Below are positions 1 through 8,430 of a stretch of DNA of 64,000 nt, piece after piece. Numbering within the stretch: position 1 is the first letter of the stretch; every line of letters starts with the position of its first letter. A model generated the notes under the pieces. The model saw only the letters and a program-made list of their open reading frames with translations, was not told the origin of the DNA and made no database searches. Source of the stretch: Pseudomonadota bacterium. Lineage in GTDB: Bacteria > Pseudomonadota > Alphaproteobacteria > Rhodospirillales > Magnetospirillaceae. The position numbers and the translations under genes were made by a program. The stretch covers positions 1 through 64,000 of the forward strand of contig JAJYTF010000004.1 in assembly GCA_021793155.1 (NCBI GenBank), in the 5' to 3' direction.

Positions 1-46
1 GGCTTATTCGCTGTGATACGTTTCGTCATGGCGTTGCTTTCCTTTC

Positions 47-499
47 GTGGAATCAGCACCCCGAGCCTACTGGCTCAAGGCGAGCAACGCCTACCTTTCA
101 AATTTCAACAGCGGGCGGGACATCCCCGGGCGCTCTTTGAAAGAAAGACTAAAGAACTCAAAAAATATGGTTTTGATTATAGGGGAAACGACGGCTACGG
201 ACGACGATTGGGTACCATTCGAAATAGAGCAAGCAGTCGACGTTTACAAAATTCCGATAATCGCAACATACGTAGGCAGGGATAAGCCGATTCGAGATCC
301 TAGTACTCTAAAAAAACTATGGCCTGCCGCGCTTGCCACCAGAATAAATGATAAGAGCGCTAGCGTAATCCATATTCCCTTCAAAAAGGCGGCTTTGATG
401 GATGCGATTGGTCAATTCACCCACAAAAATCTTCCTAAGGGCAATGGTCTCGGAATCTATAGCGACACTGCTTACGAGAATTTTGGCATAGCGGGCTGA
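47..499 (+). CDS. TIR-like (ThsB/DUF1863-type) domain protein, N-terminus uncertain
   Basis: The product resembles the TIR-like fold of Thoeris ThsB and DUF1863 proteins. It has a basic helix ending in a hydrophobic strand (SLKERLKNSKNMVLIIGE), then WVPFEIEQA, then another strand (IPIIATYV), which is the usual order for the C-terminal two thirds of the family. The N-terminal strand normally present is missing. The frame is closed by a stop at position 14, and a GTG at 47 is the only plausible start, so the gene may be 5'-truncated or frameshifted. Codon use is clearly AT-richer than the downstream transfer genes, which suggests recent acquisition. The neighbouring transfer operon ends about 140 bases away on the other strand. 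No partner such as a ThsA-like NADase is visible, so a defence role is inference from family resemblance only. Confidence 0.5.
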   Translation: MESAPRAYWLKASNAYLSNFNSGRDIPGRSLKERLKNSKNMVLIIGETTATDDDWVPFEIEQAVDVYKIPIIATYVGRDKPIRDPSTLKKLWPAALATRINDKSASVIHIPFKKAALMDAIGQFTHKNLPKGNGLGIYSDTAYENFGIAG

Positions 500-640
500 T
501 GGACTAAAATAGGGGGGAATGATTTACTTCGGCCAATGTCCGCGATCTGCTAATGCGATCGGCGTCCTCAACGACTTGGTTGGGCGCGAAGCTACCGTAT
601 GCCTGTCTCTTGCCCGACGCCATCTATGCGGTTTCCCCAG

Positions 641-3600
641 CTATGCCCCAGCTCCTGATGAAGAGTTGCCCTCCGCCTCGCCGTGGTCGGACGAACGCAG
701 CCTGATCCCTAGCCCCTTCCCGTCGATCAACTCGCCGGCCAGCTCGTCGATCACCCCCGCCTGCGCCCGGACATCCAGTTCCCCCCTTCGCAGCCGCTCG
801 CTCTTCCGCCGTTCGATTTCCGGCAGCGCCGTGCCTTGCGGAAACACTTTGGCCAGCCGGCGCAGTGCCTCGCTGAACCCCACGGCGTCATAGAGCCGGT
901 TGCGCAACCCGGTGTCGCCCGGCGTGGTGGAGAGCGCCCACAGCTCGATCGGGCCCAGGCTGTTGACCAGCTTCTGTTCGTATTTGGCGCCGTCGGCCTG
1001 CAGGATGGCGAGAAACGGCGCGCCGGCCGGACCGGGGCCGTTGAGGCCGTAGCGGACCACCTGGGCGCTGGCTTCCGACAGGTTGAACCGTTCGATGATC
1101 TCTTCGGCCTCCCGCTCGTCGCCGGCCTTCAACACGAACCGCCCGGTCGACTGACTGATCAGGGCGTCGCCCATGTCCTTGAGGCGCTGGCTGGAGAACC
1201 CGAGTTGGATGTTGTGTTTCGGACCTTCGCGCACATCAAGCTCGGCCTGGGCGCGCACCTGCGGGCTGCCCTCGGTGCGGTGCCATTCGTCGTAGTCGAG
1301 CCGTTTGACCGCTTCCCAGATCTCCTGGAACCGCTGGCGGTGATGCTCACGGACCGCGTCGGGCACGAACGGCAGGTAATCGGGATGCAGGAAGAAATTG
1401 CGCGCCAGAATGTGGCGGGCCAGCAGATACATCATCTCGGTCTGCCGGTTGGCCGCCGCCGAACCGGTCGGCGCCACCGCGGCGAGGTCGAGGACGATGA
1501 TCCGCGCCGAGCCGAAGTCGAGTTTGGTGGGCGCATTCAGCGTCGGGTATTTGCGAATGACATCGTAGATATAGCGCTCGAACAGCTCACTGGCCCGCTC
1601 ATGGGTGACGGCGATCTTCAGCCCGCTGAACAGGTCCTTGACCTGGTCGGTGCGCGCCGCGCTGATCAGGTCCTGCAACAGCGGCACGGCATGCCGCTGG
1701 GCGATCTCGGCCAGCCGCCATTCGCCGGCCTGGCAGAGGCCGGTGACCACGTCCCGCCAATGCGGCTCGTCCGGGTGGAGGTCGATGCGGTGGCCGGCGA
1801 TGGCCTCGTCGACCACCGGCTCGACGCCGCGCCGGTAACGTTTGGGCGATCCGCCCGGCACCTCGGTGCACAGCCGATAGGCCTCGTCGATGACCAGGCC
1901 GATCATCTGGGGCAAGCCCTCGAACGGCGTCGTGCTGTCGGGCGGCAGGGTGGCCAGGGTGAGAAAGTTCTGCAGGAACGCCCGTTCCAGGGGCAGCGGA
2001 TACTGGCAACCGACCTGCAGGTCGAAGATGTTGAATTCGTAGCCGGCAGCGAACTGCATCGTGGCGTAGATCGCCTCATGCCGGCGGGCCGGCCCCAGCG
2101 CTTCCTGGATCAGCCGGACGAACCCCTCCGCCGAGGGGCCGATATCGGCCTTGCCGATCAGTGGCAGCTTCGCCCCTTGCGTCCCCAGCACGGCCGGGCT
2201 CAAGGCTAAGCCGAGATTGATGGTGTTGGCCAATACCGACTTGCCCGAGCGCGGCGGGGCAACGAACAGGTCGAGCACCTGTGGGCGTTTCGCTCCGCCC
2301 GAGGGATCATAGGGCCAGAGGCTGCCATCGGGCCGGCGGAACAGCACCGACCCCCGTTCCCAGGGCGAGGCGGTGCGGTTCCATGGCAGCATGGCCAGCG
2401 CATCGCCTAACAGCGCCAGCATCGGTACCCCGGTGGAGGCCAGGGCCAGCCCAGGCACGCTGCTCATCACCCCGTCCAGCGGATCGCCGGCGACAGTGGC
2501 CGCCTTGCAGTTGCCCCAGCCCTCGACGCGCTGGGCCAGGGTCGAGGCGCGGCGGCGCAGCTTGCGCCCCTCCTCAGCCGGCGCCCAGCTGGCGAAGGAG
2601 GCACGCAAGCGGACGCTGACATGGTTGTCCTGTTCGCGGGCCTCGCGCAGGGCGGCGAAAGCGCGGCGCAGATCGCCATTGGCCGGGAACATGGAGAGGA
2701 AAGTGGCGGCGATTTCCTTGGCGGCGAACGCCGCCTTGCCACCCCCTTCGATCAGTACGGCACCACGCCAGGGGATACGGTCCTGGCCGAGCCAGGCGGC
2801 CAGCTCGATGAACGGCCGCGGGTCTTCCGGGCCGACCGCCAGGTCGATGCCGGCGTAAGTGTTGTCGCCGATGCACACCCGCTGACCGCCCTCGGTCATC
2901 GCGTCCCGATGAAAGATCTGGCTGGCCAGCGACGGCCACAGCAATCCTTCCTTGTTGGACGGCGGATCGTCGCCCTCGGGCAGCCGCGCCATCACCCGGT
3001 CGCCAGGGAGTTGCGCCCGCCAGTCCGAGCCGGCAGTCTCACGATAGACCGCCTCCCGCACCACGTTCAGCGCCTCATGGGGATCCAGTTCCGCCGCCCC
3101 GATATCCTGCGCCTTGAACGCCGACAGCACCCGCAGGACGAAGGCGCCGTGCCGGGCCGCCATCACCTCACTGCGCAAGTAAAACCGCTGGGCGCCGCCG
3201 ATGCCGGGGCACTGTTGCGCCAGCGCCGCCTGTTCCTCGCGCATCTGGGCGCGCTCTTCCTTGGTCAGCATGCCCTTGCGCGTCCACAGGATGCAATAGG
3301 CCGCCTCCCAGCGCATGATGCGGGCCCACAGGGCCATCCGCTCGTCGAGGATGTCGGCGAGATCCAGCCCCAGCTCGCGGGCCACCGCCCGGCAGGAATC
3401 CATATTGACCCGGTCGATCTCCACCGCCGACCGATCGGGATCGGAGACGTACCAGCCGACGAGAGCGTGCCCCCGGTTCTCCAGGGCGCCGGAAAGATCG
3501 AGGCGCAGGGCGGTGGCGATGCGGGCGATGTCGGCCCGCGTCGCCATGCGCCGCATGCCGTCGAGACGCAGGAACGACACATAGTCGCCCTGCTTGGTGA

Positions 3601-3703
3601 CCAGGGCTGGCCCATGCGCCGTTTCCAGGTCGCAGAAAGCCTGCAGCGGCTGCTTCAGGGCCAGGGAGAGGCTGGCCAGGCCGCGGGCAATAGCGGACAG
3701 CAT
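641..3703 (-). CDS. dotO: Type IVB secretion/conjugation ATPase DotO (IcmB/TraU)
   Basis: This 1020-residue protein is the VirB4-like cytoplasmic ATPase of Dot/Icm-type transfer systems, expected at the cytoplasmic face of the inner-membrane channel. A Walker A motif (APPRSGKS, about residues 481-488) follows a roughly 480-residue N-terminal region, and an acidic motif (GLVIDEA, about residue 604) follows it. The length matches IcmB/DotO and R64 TraU. The start at 3703 is chosen because GGAGG sits just upstream; a frame extension to 3718 would overlap the previous gene. It is the last gene of the minus-strand transfer operon, after DotN. The family call is firm; whether it drives conjugation or effector export is inferred from context, and an integrase-bearing element favours conjugation. 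Confidence 0.88.
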   Translation of the reverse strand: MLSAIARGLASLSLALKQPLQAFCDLETAHGPALVTKQGDYVSFLRLDGMRRMATRADIARIATALRLDLSGALENRGHALVGWYVSDPDRSAVEIDRVNMDSCRAVARELGLDLADILDERMALWARIMRWEAAYCILWTRKGMLTKEERAQMREEQAALAQQCPGIGGAQRFYLRSEVMAARHGAFVLRVLSAFKAQDIGAAELDPHEALNVVREAVYRETAGSDWRAQLPGDRVMARLPEGDDPPSNKEGLLWPSLASQIFHRDAMTEGGQRVCIGDNTYAGIDLAVGPEDPRPFIELAAWLGQDRIPWRGAVLIEGGGKAAFAAKEIAATFLSMFPANGDLRRAFAALREAREQDNHVSVRLRASFASWAPAEEGRKLRRRASTLAQRVEGWGNCKAATVAGDPLDGVMSSVPGLALASTGVPMLALLGDALAMLPWNRTASPWERGSVLFRRPDGSLWPYDPSGGAKRPQVLDLFVAPPRSGKSVLANTINLGLALSPAVLGTQGAKLPLIGKADIGPSAEGFVRLIQEALGPARRHEAIYATMQFAAGYEFNIFDLQVGCQYPLPLERAFLQNFLTLATLPPDSTTPFEGLPQMIGLVIDEAYRLCTEVPGGSPKRYRRGVEPVVDEAIAGHRIDLHPDEPHWRDVVTGLCQAGEWRLAEIAQRHAVPLLQDLISAARTDQVKDLFSGLKIAVTHERASELFERYIYDVIRKYPTLNAPTKLDFGSARIIVLDLAAVAPTGSAAANRQTEMMYLLARHILARNFFLHPDYLPFVPDAVREHHRQRFQEIWEAVKRLDYDEWHRTEGSPQVRAQAELDVREGPKHNIQLGFSSQRLKDMGDALISQSTGRFVLKAGDEREAEEIIERFNLSEASAQVVRYGLNGPGPAGAPFLAILQADGAKYEQKLVNSLGPIELWALSTTPGDTGLRNRLYDAVGFSEALRRLAKVFPQGTALPEIERRKSERLRRGELDVRAQAGVIDELAGELIDGKGLGIRLRSSDHGEAEGNSSSGAGA

Positions 3704-3714
3704 GGTTCCTCCGG

Positions 3715-4335
3715 TCAATCGGCCGCCGCGGGCAGGGCGTCGAGCAGCTGAGGATAGACTTCGCGGCCCTGGCGATAGAGGCGTCCCCGCCCGAGCAGGC
3801 GCACCCCGGCAAGCAAGACCGCCCGACGCTCATACGCCTCCGGCCGCAGGCCGATCAGCGCGGCGCCAAGGTCGGCCGCCGAGGTTGTCCCCAGGCGGCT
3901 GTGCGCCGCTTTGCCGCGTTCGGCCAGCGCCTGATAAGCGACATAGGCGGCGCGCAGGGCCTGCGTGTCGATCCGCGGCCGGCGGCCCATCGCCGGCGGC
4001 TCGCCATGGGCGCGGAAGATGCGGTGGATCTGACTGACCACGGTATTCAGCGCCGCCTGGCTCATCTCCGGCAGCCAGATCAGCGTGACCTCCTCGTCGA
4101 TGGTCGGGCGGTCGAGATGCTGGGTCAGATGGCAGAGCGCACAGCCGGGCAGCACATTGGCGGGGCGGTTGTCGGCATGGTCGCCGTTCACATGGAACGG
4201 CTCCAGCCAACCCCGTGCCGCCAGGCCGCAGAAGCGACAGCCTTCATCGTCAGTGAAGGCCGCCCCCTGCCGCTCCTCGGCATCGGCATTCCAGGCCGAC
4301 GGATGGGCGCTCAGCATGAGCGGCAGGAGACGCAT
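3715..4335 (-). CDS. dotN: Dot/Icm-type coupling-complex protein DotN (IcmJ/TraT)
   Basis: The 206-residue product resembles IcmJ/DotN. It has an HNH-like zinc site formed by CRFCG near residue 32, HVNGDHADN near residue 47 and CALC near residue 65, then the family stretch LIWLPEMSQAALN. In Legionella, DotN belongs to the type IV coupling complex with DotL. The start at 4335 has a GAGGG ribosome site; a longer open frame upstream overlaps the previous gene and is not believed. It lies between DotP and DotO with gaps of about 10 bases, as traT-traU do in IncI plasmids, which supports cotranscription. Confidence 0.8.
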   Translation of the reverse strand: MRLLPLMLSAHPSAWNADAEERQGAAFTDDEGCRFCGLAARGWLEPFHVNGDHADNRPANVLPGCALCHLTQHLDRPTIDEEVTLIWLPEMSQAALNTVVSQIHRIFRAHGEPPAMGRRPRIDTQALRAAYVAYQALAERGKAAHSRLGTTSAADLGAALIGLRPEAYERRAVLLAGVRLLGRGRLYRQGREVYPQLLDALPAAAD

Positions 4336-4343
4336 CGCCACCC

Positions 4344-4757
4344 TCACCCGCCGGTGCCGAACTGCACCATGGCCGGGGCATCGTTGATCGTGGCGTTGCC
4401 GCCGCTCGCGCTGACCGCCGCCTTGTTGATCCACACCCCGCCGGTGGCGAACAGCCCGCACAACACCAGCCCGGCCAGGCCCATGGCCACCCGGCCGGTC
4501 TCGCGGTTCTGCGGATGGCGGCTCTGCCACAGCGCCCAGACGCCGCCGATGAAACACACCAGGGCGGCGACATACATCGCCATGCCGCCGAACTGCCCGC
4601 CGGCATTGATCGCTTCACCGGACATGGCATTGAGCTGAGCCCCCAGCCCGCCGGCCGGCGAGGCCGCTTGGCCGAAGGCCGAGCTGGCGGAACCGAGGGA
4701 GGTGAGGAACAGGGTTGCGGCAAGGACACGGTCCTTCCGCTGGAATATTGTGGTCAT
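4344..4757 (-). CDS. dotP: Small inner-membrane transfer protein DotP-like (IcmD/TraR)
   Basis: This 137-residue protein has a hydrophobic N-terminal segment ending in small residues (signal-like, about residues 10-32), then two hydrophobic segments (MYVAALVCFIGGVWALW and MGLAGLVLCGLFATGGVW). Size and topology fit IcmD/DotP, one of the small polytopic proteins of type IVB systems, and the position between DotE and DotN is the R64 traR position. Primary sequence alone is weak evidence, so the name rests mainly on synteny. The ATG at 4757 is preceded by GGAG. Its function in the channel is not established from sequence. Confidence 0.6.
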   Translation of the reverse strand: MTTIFQRKDRVLAATLFLTSLGSASSAFGQAASPAGGLGAQLNAMSGEAINAGGQFGGMAMYVAALVCFIGGVWALWQSRHPQNRETGRVAMGLAGLVLCGLFATGGVWINKAAVSASGGNATINDAPAMVQFGTGG

Positions 4758-4834
4758 CGGGGTCTCCGTTGCAGCCGAAGGGAACGTTCCCTCGTGGCCA
4801 GCCTCGTTGACCCCGGCGCGAACGGCGGCAGGCA

Positions 4835-5368
4835 TCACGAGAAGGTGTTGGCCAGCCATTGGGAGATGGTCAGGATGTTGATCAGCATGATGCCGAAGGC
4901 GAATTGCACGCTGCAGCCGGTCTGGCTGCGGTTGCTCTGCGCCTTGACCACCGCCCACCAGGCCATCACCGCGAAGAAGCAGGCCATGGCGCCGAAGGCC
5001 TGGAAGAAGCCCTGGAACAGCTGCACCACATTGACCACCGTATTGGCCGGTGTCGCCCCCAACACTCCCGTCGCGGTGGGTGCCGTATAGCCGGTCAGGC
5101 CGGCGACCAGGCTCACCGGCAGATTGGTCCCGGCGCTGACATTGGCCTTGGTCAGGAGCCGATCGAAGGAGGCGCAGGCGCCGCAGAGGACCAGCGCCAC
5201 CCAGGGGATCCACGGCCGGCCGCGGAAGGGATTGTGCGGCTGGCTCTGCTGCCAGAAGCCCCAGCCGGCAAAGAGGAACAGCCCGATGGCCGCCAGATAG
5301 CAGAAGGCCGGCAACAGGATGTCCATGCCGAAGCCGATCTGCGACGCGAAATTGACCAGCCCCTGCAT
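4835..5368 (-). CDS. dotE: Polytopic inner-membrane transfer protein DotE-like (IcmC/TraQ)
   Basis: The 177-residue product shows four hydrophobic segments: DILLPAFCYLAAIGLFLFAG, WIPWVALVLCGACASF, FGAMACFFAVMAWWAVV and FAFGIMLINILTISQW. This is the layout of IcmC/DotE and TraQ. It starts 11 bases after the DotF-like gene and is followed by the DotP-like gene, matching traP-traQ-traR order. DotE and DotP are distant relatives of each other, so the two names could be interchanged without synteny. It probably sits in the inner-membrane part of the transfer channel. Confidence 0.62.
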   Translation of the reverse strand: MQGLVNFASQIGFGMDILLPAFCYLAAIGLFLFAGWGFWQQSQPHNPFRGRPWIPWVALVLCGACASFDRLLTKANVSAGTNLPVSLVAGLTGYTAPTATGVLGATPANTVVNVVQLFQGFFQAFGAMACFFAVMAWWAVVKAQSNRSQTGCSVQFAFGIMLINILTISQWLANTFS

Positions 5369-5379
5369 GGCTGATCCTC

Positions 5380-6519
5380 CTACTGGATGGTGCCGTGTTC
5401 GGTCTGCACCACCCAGGCGGCACCGCGCTGGCCGATAGCGGTGACCCGACCGTAGCCGGGCACCTCGTCACCCACCGCAATCTCCAGCGGCTTGGCGGCA
5501 TCGCCGCCCAATTCGGCCAGCATGGCGAGGCCGGGAGAGGCCGCCTGCACCCGGTAATGCGGCTTTTCTCCTGGCGCGGCAGACGCCTTGGCCGGCCGTG
5601 TCTCGGAGGCCGGGCGGGGGTCGGCGATCGGGGGCGCCGGACTGGTAGCCTCGGCCAGAGCAGTGCGGGCCCCGCCCATGGCGGCGGCGATGGCGCCCTT
5701 GGCCTCGGCCAGGCCGAGCCGCCGGTCGAAATCGGCCAGCCGGGCGCCCACCGTACCGGCGGCCCGCTGCTGGTCGGCCCGCAAGCCGGCGATGTCCGAC
5801 CGCATGTCGCGGAGCAGCACACCCAGTTCGGTGACCAGCGACAGCACTTCCACCTGTTGCGGCTCCGCCATCGGGGCCGCCTGCAGGGCGACGGCGGTCG
5901 CCACGGTGTCTGTCTTCGCCGGCACTGCCGCCTGCGGCGCTGCGACGGGGCTGAGCGAGAGTGGCGCTGCCGGCTTGGCTGGCTCCGCCACCAGGCCCAC
6001 CTCCGCCACTGCCGGGCCGGTCGCCGCGGCGATCTCAGCCGTCCTCTCGTCCCGGCCGACAGGCTCTACAGCGTTCGCCGCGTCCGGATGGTCCGTGGCG
6101 GTGTCCGTCGGAGCCGGGTCGGCCGCTGGGGCCACGCCATAGGCGAGCCCTTCCTTGAGCGCGTCCGCCTTCGCGGCCACCGGCACCGCCGGCGTGGCGG
6201 CCGGCGTCGCAGGCTCCGGCACCGGCAGGGTTGCCAACTGCGCCGCCGGGGCCAGGGGATCTCCCATCCCGCCCTGGCCCGTCCCCGTGGCCTGCCCGGC
6301 CGGATGAGGACGAATGACAGCCAGGCCGAGGACGGAGGCCGCGGCGACGATGACAACCGCCGCCGCCCCCAGCAGCAGGCGGCGGCGTCGTTTCGCCGGT
6401 GGATGGCAGAGCCGCGTCTGTGGGTCCGCGGTCAGAGACGCGTCCGCCTCGCCCGAAATGCCGATAGGGACATCGGACAGGGTAACGCCCAGGGCGTCCT
6501 CACCACTCTGTGCCAGCAT
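5380..6519 (-). CDS. Bitopic membrane transfer protein, DotF/IcmG/TraP-like
   Basis: The 379-residue protein has a roughly 50-residue cytoplasmic part, an arginine cluster (KRRRRLLL), one membrane segment (about residues 52-75) and a long Ala/Pro/Thr-rich periplasmic linker. A short coiled-coil-like region (LRDMRSDIAGLRADQQRA) and a compact C-terminal domain follow. This architecture fits IcmG/DotF or TraP, an inner-membrane component contacting the core complex. The ATG at 6519 has a strong GGAGG site 6 bases upstream. It immediately follows the radical SAM cassette and precedes DotE. Sequence drift in this family is large, so the assignment is by architecture and gene order. Confidence 0.6.
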   Translation of the reverse strand: MLAQSGEDALGVTLSDVPIGISGEADASLTADPQTRLCHPPAKRRRRLLLGAAAVVIVAAASVLGLAVIRPHPAGQATGTGQGGMGDPLAPAAQLATLPVPEPATPAATPAVPVAAKADALKEGLAYGVAPAADPAPTDTATDHPDAANAVEPVGRDERTAEIAAATGPAVAEVGLVAEPAKPAAPLSLSPVAAPQAAVPAKTDTVATAVALQAAPMAEPQQVEVLSLVTELGVLLRDMRSDIAGLRADQQRAAGTVGARLADFDRRLGLAEAKGAIAAAMGGARTALAEATSPAPPIADPRPASETRPAKASAAPGEKPHYRVQAASPGLAMLAELGGDAAKPLEIAVGDEVPGYGRVTAIGQRGAAWVVQTEHGTIQ

Positions 6520-6645
6520 CTTTGCCTCCTGCCTCAGCACTCCACGCAGGCCTGCACGGTGTCGCGGCAGGGCGCGAACACCATGCCGGGATTGCCGAGA
6601 GTGCTCGATGGCGCGGTGAACCGCGGTGGCGAGGCGGGGCGGCGC

Positions 6646-8043
6646 TCAGGCTGCGCCGATCGAGCAGAGGGTCTCGGTGCCTTCGTCCCATCCCTCCCAG
6701 AGGAAGTCTTCGTGCCGCCCATCGGCGATCAGCCGCAGAGCATACCGGACCTGCTCCTCGTAGAAGCGGCAGAACGCTCCCTTGCGCTCCATCCCGCCGT
6801 TCATCTCATAGGCCTCCGCCGGACAGGGCGAGCCGCAGAAATGGCGGATCGGACAGGTATTGCAGCCTTCCACCTGTTCGATCCTGCGGCCGCTCACCAG
6901 GCGGAATGGTGGACTGTCGAGGATTTCCTCGATCGGCTGGCGAAACAGATTGCCACCGGCGAATGCCGGCAAGCCGATGAATTCGCTGCAGGGAAACAGG
7001 CTGCCGTCGGGGGCCAGGGCAAAGAAGCTGCGCCCACCGCCGCAAGGCGAGATGTCACACATCAGCCGCCGCGCCGTCGGCGCCAGAATGGCGATCAGGA
7101 TATTGGCAAAGTTGGCCACCACCAGCTTTCGCCCGGAGGTGCGATAAAGCGCGTGCGCCCGCTCGAGCGCGGCGAGATAGGCCTGCGCAACATCATCGTC
7201 GCTGCCGCGGACGTTGCGAGCACCGGCAAGGGTGCAGCGGGTGACGTTGAGCATGCAGGCCGGCACCTGATGCTCATGGAGGAAATCCACCATGGCGGTG
7301 AGATGCGGAAGATTCTCCGAGGTCATCGTGCAGATGACGTTGAACCCGGGATAGCCCTTCAGCCGATCGATGGCGCGCACCACCTGATCAAACACACCGT
7401 CGCCGTTCCAGCGCCGCCGGGTCCGGTCGGCGACCGCGGCGATCGGACCGTCGAGCGACAAACCGATGCCGACGCCACGGTCGGTCAGGAAGGCGATGGC
7501 CGCCTCATCCAGCAGCGTGGCATTGGTTTGCACGCCGAACCGGAAGCGATCGCCATAGGCCTCGATGCCGGCGAAGATCGCCTCCCGCGCCAGCAACGGC
7601 TCGGCGCCGTGAAAGATGACCTGCGGCAACCGCTCGGCCGGCATATGGCCGCGGAAATAGCTGTGCAGCCGGTCGAGGGCGGCGAGCACCGTCGCCCTAT
7701 CCATCTGCGCACCGCCGCTCCGCATCGCCTCGGGGATATAGCAGTAGGAGCAATTGAGGTTGCAGCGTTCGGTCGGATTGAAATAGACGGCCGACGGTTT
7801 CAGGCCGAAGCGCAGCAGGTCCATCTCGCGGCCGAAGATCTCGGCCTTGGCCCGCAAGCTCTCCAGCAGCTCGCCGCCGGCCAGCGCATCGGCCAGCTGC
7901 TCCTTGCGCACCAAACCCCAGAAGGCGGTCTCAGACTCGACGAGCGCGATATGCGTGGGATGGGCGATGTCGAAAGGCTCGAGCGTGGCAAGAGGGGCCG
8001 TTGCCGGCCCCTCCGCCAGGACGGGACGGATCGCCGCCGTCAC
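6646..8043 (-). CDS. cbpB: Peptide-modifying radical SAM/SPASM enzyme, CbpB-like
   Basis: The 465-residue enzyme carries the radical SAM cluster motif CNLNCSYC (CxxxCxxC, about residues 94-101), which binds the SAM-ligated 4Fe-4S cluster. Its cysteine-rich SPASM C-terminus includes CDISPC near residue 328, FPCSEF, and CNTCPIRHFCGSPC near residues 393-406. Such enzymes install radical-dependent crosslinks on ribosomal peptides. The GTG start overlaps the stop of the upstream 46-codon peptide gene by 4 bases, which implies translational coupling. The pair lies behind a cobalamin riboswitch. From memory this matches the NCBIfam pair CbpB/CbpA; neither the substrate residue nor the reaction is known. 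No CxxxCxxC-independent B12-binding domain is visible, so cobalamin appears to act on expression, not catalysis. Confidence 0.85.
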   Translation of the reverse strand: MTAAIRPVLAEGPATAPLATLEPFDIAHPTHIALVESETAFWGLVRKEQLADALAGGELLESLRAKAEIFGREMDLLRFGLKPSAVYFNPTERCNLNCSYCYIPEAMRSGGAQMDRATVLAALDRLHSYFRGHMPAERLPQVIFHGAEPLLAREAIFAGIEAYGDRFRFGVQTNATLLDEAAIAFLTDRGVGIGLSLDGPIAAVADRTRRRWNGDGVFDQVVRAIDRLKGYPGFNVICTMTSENLPHLTAMVDFLHEHQVPACMLNVTRCTLAGARNVRGSDDDVAQAYLAALERAHALYRTSGRKLVVANFANILIAILAPTARRLMCDISPCGGGRSFFALAPDGSLFPCSEFIGLPAFAGGNLFRQPIEEILDSPPFRLVSGRRIEQVEGCNTCPIRHFCGSPCPAEAYEMNGGMERKGAFCRFYEEQVRYALRLIADGRHEDFLWEGWDEGTETLCSIGAA

Positions 8044-8180
8044 CGCTTCACCTGCTTGTCCATCAGCACATAGTGCGACAGTCCGGTCCCTTCGGCGTCG
8101 CAGGTCTTGCGGATGGCAATGACGTCGGGCCGCGGCTCGGCCGGTGTTTCGGCGGGTTTGCTCTTGGTGGTCTGGGTCAT
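8040..8180 (-). CDS. cbpA: Candidate radical-SAM-modified precursor peptide, CbpA-like
   Basis: This 46-residue peptide has a polar Pro/Glu/Lys-rich leader-like N-terminus and a distinctive C-terminal half with IRKTCDAEGTGLSHY, containing a single cysteine and a GTG motif. It is followed by the radical SAM gene with a 4-base overlap and preceded by a cobalamin riboswitch, the arrangement of a RiPP precursor and its maturase. The ATG at 8180 has GGAG 7 bases upstream. An in-frame ATG at 8246, just after the riboswitch, would give a 68-residue product and also has a purine-rich site, so the start is not certain. Mature form, export and role are unknown. Confidence 0.78.
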   Translation of the reverse strand: MTQTTKSKPAETPAEPRPDVIAIRKTCDAEGTGLSHYVLMDKQVKR

Positions 8181-8257
8181 GGCGTTCTCCGATGCCTGGT
8201 GAAGGACGTCGGCAGGCACAGCTGTGCCGCCGAAACCCTTTTCCATCGGATTTCGCC

Positions 8258-8425
8258 CCTCGTGACTCGCATCCAGCAGGTCTTCTGGCTCTCGGATCGT
8301 CCGTCGAACTGCGCCTTCCCGGTGGGTTGCCCCACCAGTGGCCGGTTTGTCACCCTGCAGCCGACGTCCCCGATTACAGCGGCGGGACCGCCACGGAATT
8401 GCACCGTGTTCCGGGATACTGGATA
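8258..8425 (-). ncRNA. Cobalamin (adenosylcobalamin-type) riboswitch
   Basis: Read on the minus strand, this stretch contains in order the hallmarks of the class: GGTGCAATTCCGTGGCGG, GGTCCCGCCGCTGTAA, then GCCACTG, GGGAAGGC, and the B12-box-like AGCCAGAAGACCTGC. It ends just before the precursor-peptide gene, so it should control the cbpAB pair. It lies between dotG and cbpA and has its own promoter-like sequence upstream. No T-tract terminator was found downstream; a GGCACAGCTGTGCC palindrome at 8215-8228 before the ribosome site may be part of the expression platform. The ends are approximate. Confidence 0.9.
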
Positions 8426-8430
8426 GCGCT

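Noticed and set aside
1-640. Left attachment site of the element
   Set aside because: No copy of the tRNA-Pro 3' sequence is present here, so the left end is outside the window.
519-893. Plus-strand frame after the TIR-like gene
   Set aside because: Mostly antisense to the end of dotO, with low-complexity Ser/Pro content; shadow of the real gene.
836-2209. Long plus-strand frame antisense to dotO
   Set aside because: GC-rich shadow frame; residue content is Arg/Gly/Asp-rich with no motif, while dotO has Walker motifs.
5395-8073. 892-codon plus-strand frame opposite dotF and cbpB
   Set aside because: Antisense to two well-supported genes; no recognisable domain.
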